Shown here in pieces: positions 5,814 through 14,521 of a DNA stretch of 19,394 nucleotides; the stretch's first letter is position 1, and every line of letters begins with the position of its first letter. Made by a program: the position numbers and the translations under genes. Below the pieces are notes generated by a model. That model made no database searches and was not told where the DNA came from. It saw only the letters and a list, made by a program, of their open reading frames with translations. Source of the stretch: JACPWY01 sp964603655 (GTDB lineage Bacteria > Bdellovibrionota > FAC87 > UBA2466); the NCBI GenBank assembly GCA_964603655.1, contig CAZRVZ010000066.1, positions 1 through 19,394 on the forward strand. The letters are read 5' to 3'.

Positions 5814-6194
5814 ATGCCCGCGACAGAAGATCAGGTGTTTGAGTATTTTGATAAGGCCAATCTGCTTGAGATTTCGGAGTTTATAAAGAAGTTCGAGACT
5901 CGATATGGCGTTTCGGCAGCCGCCCCCATGGCGGTCGGTGTTGCCGCAGCTCCAGGTGCAGCCGCGGCTCCGGCCGAGGAAAAGACGGCATTCGATGTCG
6001 TCTTGACCGAAGGCGGCGCTCAAAAGGTTAACGTTATTAAGGAGATTCGCTCCTTTACGACCCTCGGATTGAAAGAGGCGAAGGATCTGGTTGAGGGAGC
6101 GCCGAAGACCGTAAAGGAAGGCGTTTCGAAGAAGGAAGCTGAAGAGATCAAGAAAAAGCTTGAGGCCGTTGGAGCCAAAGTCGAGTTGAAGTAG
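5814..6194 (+). CDS. rplL: Large-subunit ribosomal protein L7/L12 (bL12)
   Basis: L12 dimers form the flexible stalk that recruits and stimulates the translational GTPases. The 126-residue protein has the normal three-part build. Residues 1-33 are the dimerisation domain that binds L10. Residues about 35-58 are an Ala/Pro/Gly-rich hinge. The C-terminal factor-binding domain starts at about residue 60 (KTAFDVVLTEGG) and includes VIKEIRSFTTLGLKEAKDLV and EGAPKTVKEG. It is translated from a very strong ribosome binding site. A 73-nt spacer separates it from rpoB; in E. coli this spacer holds an attenuator and an RNase III site, but no convincing hairpin is seen here. Confidence 0.98.
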   Translation: MPATEDQVFEYFDKANLLEISEFIKKFETRYGVSAAAPMAVGVAAAPGAAAAPAEEKTAFDVVLTEGGAQKVNVIKEIRSFTTLGLKEAKDLVEGAPKTVKEGVSKKEAEEIKKKLEAVGAKVELK

Positions 6195-6267
6195 TTTTTT
6201 TCGAGCCTCTGGGCACTTTAAGTATTTAGGATAGCGTAAATTCGCATTTCTATAACGAGGTAGACCG

Positions 6268-9200
6268 ATGAATATTCCTCCGCGCTTCTTTGATAGTAAG
6301 CGGTTTCGTAAGGAGTACGGCCAATATCAACCATTCATTGATATTCCTGACCTAATAGAGGTTCAAAAGAAATCCTACGACAAGTTTCTCCAGGCCGAAT
6401 TGATCGGGAAACAGCGCGAAATTTCTGGCCTTCAAGGCGTATTTAAATCGGTCTTCCCTATTCATGATTTCAATAACACCGCCAGTCTTGAATTTGAATC
6501 GTACGTCTTAGAGTCTCCCAAATACGATGTGGATGAGTGTCGCAGTCGCGGAATGAGTTTTGCCGCACCCCTAAAAGTCACTGTTCGCCTCGAGGTGTGG
6601 GAGGTTGATGAGCAGGCCGGAACTCGAAACATTAAGGATGTGAAGGAGCAAGAGGTCTATCTGGGGGAAATTCCCTTAATGACCGATCGTGGCAGTTTCA
6701 TCATTAACGGAACTGAGCGAGTGGTTGTGAGTCAGCTGCACCGGTCTCCAGGCGTGTTTTTTGATCACGACAAGGGCTCATCACATTCCAGCGGGAAGCT
6801 ACTCTATTCTGCTCGAATCATTCCGTATCGTGGCTCCTGGTTGGATTTCGAGTTTGACCACAAAGACATACTTTATGTGCGAATCGACAGGCGTCGAAAG
6901 CTCCATGTGACCGTATTGCTCAAGGCGCTGGGGTACACCGTTGAGGACCTGTTATCTTACTTTTACGACCATGAGACCATCACTCTCGGCAAGGGAGACA
7001 CCATACTACTTAACTTCGATCCGAAGCTCTATGCGGGTCAGCGCGCCAACTGGGATTGGAAGGATGAGGATGGAAAGGTAGTTATTGAGAAGAACAAAAA
7101 GTTTACTCCGACGGTTTTGAAAAAAATCGAGGACGTCAAGGTCAAGCGATTTCAGCTGGAGCGTGAACAACTGGTTGCCAAAATCTGCGCAAAAGACGTT
7201 GTCGATTTGGAAACTGGAGAGGTCCTGCTTGAGTGCAATGAGGAGATTACTGAGGATAAAATTGATCTTCTGCGCGAAAAGAAGGTTACCGAGTTAACAA
7301 TTCTTTATACCGATCGCATCAACGTGGGCACCTATTTGCGTGACACTTGTGTCCTGGACAAAGTGAATACGAAGGACGAGGCGCTCATTGAAATTTATCG
7401 CCGTTTACGACCAGGCGATCCGCCAACATTGGAGACGGCTACCGCATTGTTTGGCAGTCTCTTTTTTGATCCCACTAAGTACGACCTTTCCAGGGTTGGG
7501 CGACTGAAGATAAACCATAAGTTTGGTTTCAATACCGACCTCAATAACACTACCCTGACCAAAGAGGATATTTTAGCCGTGGTCCACTATCTGGTGGACC
7601 TAAAGAATGGCAAGGGACAGGTTGATGATATCGATCATTTAGGTAACCGTCGCGTTCGCGCCGTAGGCGAACTCCTCGAGAACCAGTTCCGTATTGGGTT
7701 GGTTCGGATGGAGCGTGCAATTCGTGAGCGCATGAGCCTTCAGGATGTCGAAACGCTGATGCCGCACGACCTCATTAATGCAAAGCCGGTTTCGGCGGTG
7801 GTGAAGGAGTTTTTTGGGAGCTCGCAGCTGTCACAGTTCATGGACCAAACCAATCCGCTGTCGGAGGTAACCCATAAACGTCGACTGAGCGCACTTGGGC
7901 CTGGGGGACTGACGCGTGAGAGAGCTGGATTTGAGGTGCGAGATGTTCACGCTACTCACTATGGTAGAATCTGCCCTATTGAAACACCAGAAGGTCCAAA
8001 CATCGGGTTGATTTCGTCGCTCTCGACCTATGGACGTGTGAATGACTATGGTTTCATTGAGACGCCGTATCGAAAAGTGGTTGACGAGAAAATTACGGAT
8101 GATGTTTCATTCTACTCTGCGCTAGAAGAGGAAAACCACACGATTGCTCAGGCCAAGACTCCGCTCAAGGGCGGTAAAATTGAACCGGCATTCCTTTCCG
8201 CCCGCAGAAGCGGGGAAACTTTGCTCGCCAGGCGAGATGAGATCGATCTGATGGACGTGGCGCCAAATCAATTGGTCTCCATCGCGGCTTCACTCATTCC
8301 GTTCCTGGAAAATGACGATGCTAATCGAGCACTGATGGGTTCGAACATGCAGCGCCAGGCCGTTCCACTTTTGAAGACTCAGGCGCCATTGGTGGGGACT
8401 GGCATGGAGCGTTTGGTTGCTCGGGACAGCGGAGTGACTGTAGTTGCGCGAAATGCTGGGGTTGTTGATTATGTTGATGCGACTCGAATTGTGATTCGTA
8501 CTGAGGATCGTACCGGTAAAAACCCCGGTGTAGATATCTATAGCTTGGTCAAGTACCGGCGTTCAAACCAAAACACTTGCATGAACCAAAAACCGATCGT
8601 TCAAGTCGATGAACGAGTCGCAGCCGGCGATGTTCTCGCAGATGGGCCGGGCACCGATATGGGCGAGCTTGCGCTTGGCCAGAATGTAGTGGTCGCATTC
8701 ATGCCCTGGGGTGGGTACAACTTTGAGGACTCGATTCTCATCAGCGAAGAACTGATGGAGCGGGATACCTTTACGAGCATTCATATCGAAGAATTTGAGT
8801 GCGTGGCCCGGGATACAAAGCTCGGCAAGGAAGAGGTTACTCGGGACATTCCTAATGTGAGTGAAGAGCAACTGCTTAATTTGGATAGCAGTGGGATCGT
8901 TCGTATCGGCGCCGAAGTAAAACCGGGCGACATTCTGGTGGGAAAAATTACACCGAAGGGCGAAACACAGTTGAGCCCAGAGGAAAAGTTACTTCGAGCC
9001 ATCTTTGGTGAGAAGGCTGGCGATGTAAAGGATAGCTCGTTGCGCGTATCGCCCGGAGTCATTGGCACCGTCATCGGTGCTCAGGTTTTTTCGCGTGAAG
9101 GTGCCGATAAGGATGAACGAACCGCTGTCATTGTCGAGGAAGAAGAGGCCCGGTTTCGAAAAGATGAAAAAACCGAGGTGCGCGTGCTTCAGGATGCCGC

Positions 9201-10368
9201 TCGGCGCAAGGTGGCTCCGCTCATCGTCAAGCAGACGACCACGGGTAAGCTCCTCGATTCAACGGGTGAAAATCAGCTATTGAAAAAAGGGCAGGAAATT
9301 ACGGGCGAGGAGTTCGAGCAGATTCCTTACGACCTCATTCGCCACATTCCGTTGCCTTCGGACGTTGAATCGCAAGCAAACCTTGTCCTGTCGGCGGTGG
9401 ATAACCAGATTTCCGGTATCCGTGCCTTTTTCGAAGAAAAGATCAAGAAACTCAAAAAGGGCGATGAGCTTCCTCCTGGCGTTATTAAGATGGTCAAGGT
9501 TTACGTGGCGATTAAGCGACGTATTTCCGTCGGAGACAAAATGGCTGGACGCCATGGAAATAAGGGCGTGATCTCGCGAATTCTGCCGATTGAAGACATG
9601 CCCTTCATGGAGGATGGCAGTCCTGTTCAAGTCGTATTGAATCCACTCGGGGTTCCCTCTCGTATGAATGTCGGACAGATACTTGAAGCACACCTAGGTC
9701 GAGCCGGTCATGGTGTCGGACTGAAGATGCAGGAATTCATGGATCGCTGGAATTCCACCGGTGTTCGCACCGTGCTCAAGAAATTCTTTTCATCGAAGAA
9801 TCTTCATAAGGAGATTGATGAATTGGACGACGAGTCTTTACGAACGGTTGCTAGACGACTCAAAAGTGGCCTTCACTTAGCCAGTCCTGTGTTTGACAGC
9901 ACGACTGAAGAGGAGATTCGTGAAGGCCTACGTTCGGTTGGCTTGCCCGAGTCTGGTCAACAGATTCTCTTTGATGGTCGTTCCGGCGAACCCTTTACAC
10001 ACGATGTGACCGTCGGAGTCATGTATGTACTGAAACTGCATCACTTGGTGGATGAGAAGATTCATGCCCGTAGTATTGGTCCATACAGCTTGGTGACACA
10101 GCAACCACTCGGCGGCAAAGCTCAATTTGGTGGCCAGCGACTGGGAGAGATGGAGGTGTGGGCGCTCGAGGCCTATGGAGCCGCATACTGCCTACAGGAA
10201 CTATTGACGGTGAAGTCGGACGATGTCGCCGGCCGAACACGAATGTTCGAAACCATCGTGAAGGGTGAAAACGTACTCGAACCCGGCCTGCCCGAGTCCT
10301 TTAACGTCTTGGTCAAGGAACTTCAGAGTTTGGCTCTCGATGTAGAACTTATAGAGGAGACTGCGTGA
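6268..10368 (+). CDS. rpoB: DNA-directed RNA polymerase subunit beta
   Basis: RpoB forms half of the RNA polymerase active-site cleft and binds rifampicin in other bacteria. The 1366-residue product is intact and slightly longer than E. coli RpoB (1342). The rifampicin pocket is at residues 515-545 (FFGSSQLSQFMDQTNPLSEV, then HKRRLSALGPGG). The positions equal to E. coli Q513, D516, H526 and S531 are Q523, D526, H536 and S541, all wild type; N518 is T528 here. Other landmarks are GRICPIETPEGPNIGLISSL, GYNFEDSILISEEL and the late catalytic/bridge region ISVGDKMAGRHGNKGVIS. The C-terminal clamp segment is LGGKAQFGGQRLGEMEVWAL. GAGGT lies 6 nt ahead of the ATG. The TGA overlaps the rpoC GTG by 4 nt, coupling equal output of both large subunits. 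Confidence 0.99.
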   Translation: MNIPPRFFDSKRFRKEYGQYQPFIDIPDLIEVQKKSYDKFLQAELIGKQREISGLQGVFKSVFPIHDFNNTASLEFESYVLESPKYDVDECRSRGMSFAAPLKVTVRLEVWEVDEQAGTRNIKDVKEQEVYLGEIPLMTDRGSFIINGTERVVVSQLHRSPGVFFDHDKGSSHSSGKLLYSARIIPYRGSWLDFEFDHKDILYVRIDRRRKLHVTVLLKALGYTVEDLLSYFYDHETITLGKGDTILLNFDPKLYAGQRANWDWKDEDGKVVIEKNKKFTPTVLKKIEDVKVKRFQLEREQLVAKICAKDVVDLETGEVLLECNEEITEDKIDLLREKKVTELTILYTDRINVGTYLRDTCVLDKVNTKDEALIEIYRRLRPGDPPTLETATALFGSLFFDPTKYDLSRVGRLKINHKFGFNTDLNNTTLTKEDILAVVHYLVDLKNGKGQVDDIDHLGNRRVRAVGELLENQFRIGLVRMERAIRERMSLQDVETLMPHDLINAKPVSAVVKEFFGSSQLSQFMDQTNPLSEVTHKRRLSALGPGGLTRERAGFEVRDVHATHYGRICPIETPEGPNIGLISSLSTYGRVNDYGFIETPYRKVVDEKITDDVSFYSALEEENHTIAQAKTPLKGGKIEPAFLSARRSGETLLARRDEIDLMDVAPNQLVSIAASLIPFLENDDANRALMGSNMQRQAVPLLKTQAPLVGTGMERLVARDSGVTVVARNAGVVDYVDATRIVIRTEDRTGKNPGVDIYSLVKYRRSNQNTCMNQKPIVQVDERVAAGDVLADGPGTDMGELALGQNVVVAFMPWGGYNFEDSILISEELMERDTFTSIHIEEFECVARDTKLGKEEVTRDIPNVSEEQLLNLDSSGIVRIGAEVKPGDILVGKITPKGETQLSPEEKLLRAIFGEKAGDVKDSSLRVSPGVIGTVIGAQVFSREGADKDERTAVIVEEEEARFRKDEKTEVRVLQDAARRKVAPLIVKQTTTGKLLDSTGENQLLKKGQEITGEEFEQIPYDLIRHIPLPSDVESQANLVLSAVDNQISGIRAFFEEKIKKLKKGDELPPGVIKMVKVYVAIKRRISVGDKMAGRHGNKGVISRILPIEDMPFMEDGSPVQVVLNPLGVPSRMNVGQILEAHLGRAGHGVGLKMQEFMDRWNSTGVRTVLKKFFSSKNLHKEIDELDDESLRTVARRLKSGLHLASPVFDSTTEEEIREGLRSVGLPESGQQILFDGRSGEPFTHDVTVGVMYVLKLHHLVDEKIHARSIGPYSLVTQQPLGGKAQFGGQRLGEMEVWALEAYGAAYCLQELLTVKSDDVAGRTRMFETIVKGENVLEPGLPESFNVLVKELQSLALDVELIEETA

Positions 10369-13300
10369 AAGACCTTCTCAATTTTTTTGATAAGCCCAAG
10401 GACCCCATCGCATTTAAGGCAGTGAAGATCTCGCTGGCCAGCCCGGAAAAGATTCGTTCATGGTCTTACGGCGAGGTTAAGAAACCAGAAACAATAAACT
10501 ACCGAACATTTAAGCCAGAGCGAGACGGCCTATTTTGCGCAAAAATATTTGGTCCTGTAAAGGATTACGAATGTAATTGTGGAAAGTATAAACGCATGAA
10601 GCATCGCGGAGTGGTCTGCGAGAAGTGCGGTGTAGAAGTAATTCAGAGTAAGGTTCGTCGCGAACGGTTGGGCCACATTGAGCTGGCCACGCCTGTAGCT
10701 CACATTTGGTTCCTGAGAAGTTTGCCTAGTCGAATCGGAAATGTGCTGGATATTACGCTGAAAAATTTAGAGCGAGTTCTTTATTGCGAAGCATATGCGG
10801 TAACCGACCCCGGAAAGTCTCCCTTCAAAGTAGGTGATGTATTGGGCGAGGAGGAATTTTCCAACGCGAAGAAACAGTTTAAGAACGAATTCAAGGCATC
10901 CATGGGTGCCGAGGCCGTTCGGGAAATGCTGAAGCATATCGACCCGGAGAGGCTGTCCAAGGAAATCCGTCTTGATCTAAGCAAGACGACCAGCGAAACG
11001 GGCCAGAAGGCCTTGTCCAAACGCCTAAAAGTGGTCGAGGCCTTCAGAAATTCCGCTAATCGTCCAGAGTGGATGATGTTGGATGTGATCCCGGTGATTC
11101 CGCCCGATTTGCGTCCGCTCGTGCCTCTCGATGGCGGGCGATTTGCGACGTCGGATCTTAATGACCTTTATCGGCGAGTGATTAATCGCAATAACCGATT
11201 GAGGCGTCTCCAGGAGCTCAACGCGCCTGAAATCATTATTCGAAACGAAAAGCGGATGTTGCAGGAAGCCGTCGATGCTCTATTTGATAATGGTCGAAGA
11301 GGGCGAACCTTTACCGGTCCCAACAAGCGTCCGCTGCGGTCGTTGTCCGATATGTTGAAGGGCAAACAGGGACGTTTTCGACAAAACTTATTGGGAAAAC
11401 GAGTCGATTATTCGGGTCGTTCCGTGATTGTCGTGGGTCCGGAACTCAAGTTACATCAGTGCGGACTGCCCAAGAAAATGGCGCTGGAACTTTTCAAGCC
11501 ATTTATTTTTAATAAGTTAGAAGAGCGTGGTTTCGTTACCACCATAAAGTCCGCCAAAAAGATGGTCGAAATGGAGAAGGAAGAGGTCTGGGATATTCTG
11601 GATGAGGTAGTTAAGGAACACCCTATACTTCTAAACCGAGCTCCGACACTTCATCGCTTGGGAATTCAGGCGTTTGAACCGGTTCTCATCGAAGGAAAGG
11701 CGATTCAACTTCACCCATTGGTGTGTCAGACATTTAATGCCGATTTTGACGGCGATCAAATGGCTGTTCACGTGCCACTGAGCGTTGAGGCGCAGCTCGA
11801 GGCCCGAGTGCTGATGATGTCGACTAACAATATTCTGTCGCCAGCGTTCGGAAAGCCAATTATCGATCCGACACAGGACATTGTTCTGGGCATTTATTTT
11901 ATGACTCAGGAACGGCTTAACTGTCGCGGTGAGGGTAAGACATTTGCTAATCCTACAGAGGCTATTTATGCCTATAATATCGGCGAAATCGATCTGCATG
12001 CCAAAATCAAGGTGAGAATCGGAAAAAAACGTTTTGAAACCTCTGTTGGACGGCTACTGCTTAGAGAGATTGTGCCAGTCGAGGTAAATTTCGACGATTA
12101 CAACCGAGTTCAGAACAAAAAGAGTCTGGCTGAGCTGGTGGACCGTTGCTATCGGGCTGCAGGCAACAAGCGGACGGTGGTACTCGCCGACCGAATGAGG
12201 AGCCTTGGGTTTGAGTACGCCACGAAGGCCGGAATCAGTATTTGCATGCAGGATATGCGGATTCCCAAGAAAAAATCCGAGCTTTTAGATAAAGCCCACG
12301 CTGAGGTTCAAGAAATCCAAAATCAATACACGGAAGGTCTCATTACCGATGGAGAGCGTTACAATAAGGTGATTGATATTTGGGCCCAGGTAAGCGAGCA
12401 GATCGCGCATGAAATGATGGAGGAACTTTCCGTTGAGTGGGTGACCGATAAAAATAATAAGAAAGTTGCGATCGCCAGCCTTAATCCGATTTATATGATG
12501 GCCGATAGCGGCGCGCGAGGAAGCGTGGCCCAGATTAAGCAGCTTGCCGGAATGCGCGGATTGATGGCGCGTCCCTCTGGTGAGATCATCGAGACCCCCA
12601 TTACCGCGAATTTTAGAGAGGGGTTGGACGCGTTACAGTACTTTATTTCCACTCACGGCGCTCGAAAGGGTTTGGCCGATACCGCCTTGAAAACTGCCCA
12701 CTCGGGTTATTTGACCAGACGGTTAGTCGATGTGGCTCAGGACCTGGTTGTGAGCGATCATGATTGTAAAACGACCGACGGTCTCGAGATTTCAGCACTC
12801 GTCGAAGGCGGTGAGATTATCGAGCCTATTGGCGACCGCATTCTGGGTCGTGTGGCTCTGGATGATATTACCGATCCGTTTAACGGCAAGGTTTTGGTTA
12901 AGGCTAACGAGGAGTTTGACGAGGTTAGAACTCATGCGATTGAAGAGGCCGGAATCGAGAAGATCGTCATCCGTTCGGCCCTTACATGTCGTACAAATCC
13001 TGGGGTCTGTTGCCTTTGTTATGGTCGAGATCTGGCTCGTGGCCATTTGGTAAACCCTGGTGAAGCGGTCGGAATTATTGCCGCCCAAAGCATTGGTGAG
13101 CCGGGTACGCAGTTGACCATGCGTACGTTCCACGTTGGTGGTGCCGCAACCCGAAGGGCAGAACAGAGTTCATTGGAAGTACGTCACGAAGGTACGATAA
13201 AGATGTATCGCACAAATACCGTTAAAGATCGTCAGGGGACCTATACGGTAATGAATCGTAACGGCGAGTTGGCTGTTGTCGATGATACCGGACGTGAACG

Positions 13301-14492
13301 CGAGCGTTATCAATTGGTATACGGCGCCCGTCTGTCGATTCAAGATGGTAATCGGGTGAAACGCGGCCAGACCGTCGCAACATGGGATCCGTATACGGTT
13401 CCGGTGTGTACCGAAGCCGGTGGTAAGATCTCCTATGTCGACATTCAGGAAGGCGTATCAGTATCCGAACAGGTAGACGAGGTAACCGGTCTCTCTCGAA
13501 GGACAATTATTGATTCAAGGGATTCGGATCTAAGACCTCGAGTTACTATTGTGGAAGGCGCAAAGACAACCAAGGCCAGCTATTTGCTACCGATCGGTGC
13601 GATCATCTCGGTTTTCGATGGGGATGACGTGTTCCCAGGCGATGTGATTGCGAAGATTCCCCGTGAGACAACCAAAACTAAGGACATCACCGGCGGTTTG
13701 CCTCGGGTGGCTGAGTTGTTTGAAGCCCGCAAACCCAAGGAGTGCGCCGCTATCAGCGATGTCGACGGTGTGGTGACTTTTGGCAAGGACAGTAAAGGCA
13801 AGCGAAAGTTGATTGTGACCCCTGAACACGGCGAGCCGCAGGAATACTTAATTCCCAAGGGAAAGCATATCAGCGTTCGAGAGGGCGATCATGTTCGGGC
13901 CGGTGAGGCTCTGATGGATGGTGCTGCCAATCCTCACGACATTCTGAAAATCCTTGGAGATAAGGCTCTTGCCAAGTACCTCGTGGACGAAGTCCAGGAG
14001 GTCTATCGGTTACAGGGTGTGCGCATTAACGACAAGCACATCGAACTGATAGTCCGGCAGATGCTCAAGCGTGTTCGAATCACTGACTCAGGCGATTCCG
14101 AATTCTTGCTTGGAGAGCACATCGAGCGTTGGCGCTTTGACGAAGAAAACGCTCGGGTCAAAAAGCTCGGAAAGAAGCCGTCTGCAGCGGAGCCATTACT
14201 TTTGGGCATCACGAAGGCGTCACTCAGTACCGAGAGCTTCATTTCCGCGGCCTCGTTCCAGGAGACTACGAAGGTTCTGACCGACGCGGCGATTCACGGA
14301 AAAATAGATAGACTGCGCGGCCTTAAAGAGAATGTGATTATGGGCCGTCTCATCCCTGCCGGCACTGGCCTTGATCGCTATCGCAACATCCGTATCAAGG
14401 TTGCCGAAGTGAATATGGATGAGGATGAGGACGAGATCGAAGCGCGTGATAACGCGCTCTCGATGGAATCATCCGAAGCAAAGATGTACTAG
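10365..14492 (+). CDS. rpoC: DNA-directed RNA polymerase subunit beta'
   Basis: RpoC carries the catalytic magnesium site and the clamp of RNA polymerase. The 1375-residue product starts at GTG 10365, inside the rpoB stop, with GAGGAG 6-7 nt upstream. The N-terminal zinc-binding domain has C70, C72, C85 and C88, the same numbering as E. coli. The catalytic NADFDGD motif is at residues 458-464, also the same positions. A second zinc site uses the Cys of DHDCKTTDG and the cluster CRTNPGVCCLCYGRD. The trigger-loop region GEPGTQLTMRTFHVGGAATR follows. The C-terminus is acidic (MDEDEDEIEARD). E. coli RpoC is 1407 aa. The gene ends 29 bp from the stop of the converging SelD fusion gene, and no clear terminator is seen between them. 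Confidence 0.99.
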   Translation: MKDLLNFFDKPKDPIAFKAVKISLASPEKIRSWSYGEVKKPETINYRTFKPERDGLFCAKIFGPVKDYECNCGKYKRMKHRGVVCEKCGVEVIQSKVRRERLGHIELATPVAHIWFLRSLPSRIGNVLDITLKNLERVLYCEAYAVTDPGKSPFKVGDVLGEEEFSNAKKQFKNEFKASMGAEAVREMLKHIDPERLSKEIRLDLSKTTSETGQKALSKRLKVVEAFRNSANRPEWMMLDVIPVIPPDLRPLVPLDGGRFATSDLNDLYRRVINRNNRLRRLQELNAPEIIIRNEKRMLQEAVDALFDNGRRGRTFTGPNKRPLRSLSDMLKGKQGRFRQNLLGKRVDYSGRSVIVVGPELKLHQCGLPKKMALELFKPFIFNKLEERGFVTTIKSAKKMVEMEKEEVWDILDEVVKEHPILLNRAPTLHRLGIQAFEPVLIEGKAIQLHPLVCQTFNADFDGDQMAVHVPLSVEAQLEARVLMMSTNNILSPAFGKPIIDPTQDIVLGIYFMTQERLNCRGEGKTFANPTEAIYAYNIGEIDLHAKIKVRIGKKRFETSVGRLLLREIVPVEVNFDDYNRVQNKKSLAELVDRCYRAAGNKRTVVLADRMRSLGFEYATKAGISICMQDMRIPKKKSELLDKAHAEVQEIQNQYTEGLITDGERYNKVIDIWAQVSEQIAHEMMEELSVEWVTDKNNKKVAIASLNPIYMMADSGARGSVAQIKQLAGMRGLMARPSGEIIETPITANFREGLDALQYFISTHGARKGLADTALKTAHSGYLTRRLVDVAQDLVVSDHDCKTTDGLEISALVEGGEIIEPIGDRILGRVALDDITDPFNGKVLVKANEEFDEVRTHAIEEAGIEKIVIRSALTCRTNPGVCCLCYGRDLARGHLVNPGEAVGIIAAQSIGEPGTQLTMRTFHVGGAATRRAEQSSLEVRHEGTIKMYRTNTVKDRQGTYTVMNRNGELAVVDDTGRERERYQLVYGARLSIQDGNRVKRGQTVATWDPYTVPVCTEAGGKISYVDIQEGVSVSEQVDEVTGLSRRTIIDSRDSDLRPRVTIVEGAKTTKASYLLPIGAIISVFDGDDVFPGDVIAKIPRETTKTKDITGGLPRVAELFEARKPKECAAISDVDGVVTFGKDSKGKRKLIVTPEHGEPQEYLIPKGKHISVREGDHVRAGEALMDGAANPHDILKILGDKALAKYLVDEVQEVYRLQGVRINDKHIELIVRQMLKRVRITDSGDSEFLLGEHIERWRFDEENARVKKLGKKPSAAEPLLLGITKASLSTESFISAASFQETTKVLTDAAIHGKIDRLRGLKENVIMGRLIPAGTGLDRYRNIRIKVAEVNMDEDEDEIEARDNALSMESSEAKMY

Positions 14493-14521
14493 GCTGCCGT
14501 ACTAGCGATACTAGTTCTGAA

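Noticed and set aside
7810..7905. Possible rifampicin resistance change in RpoB (Thr at the position of E. coli N518)
   Set aside because: The main resistance positions (Q513, D516, H526, S531 equivalents) are wild type; the Thr is most likely lineage variation.
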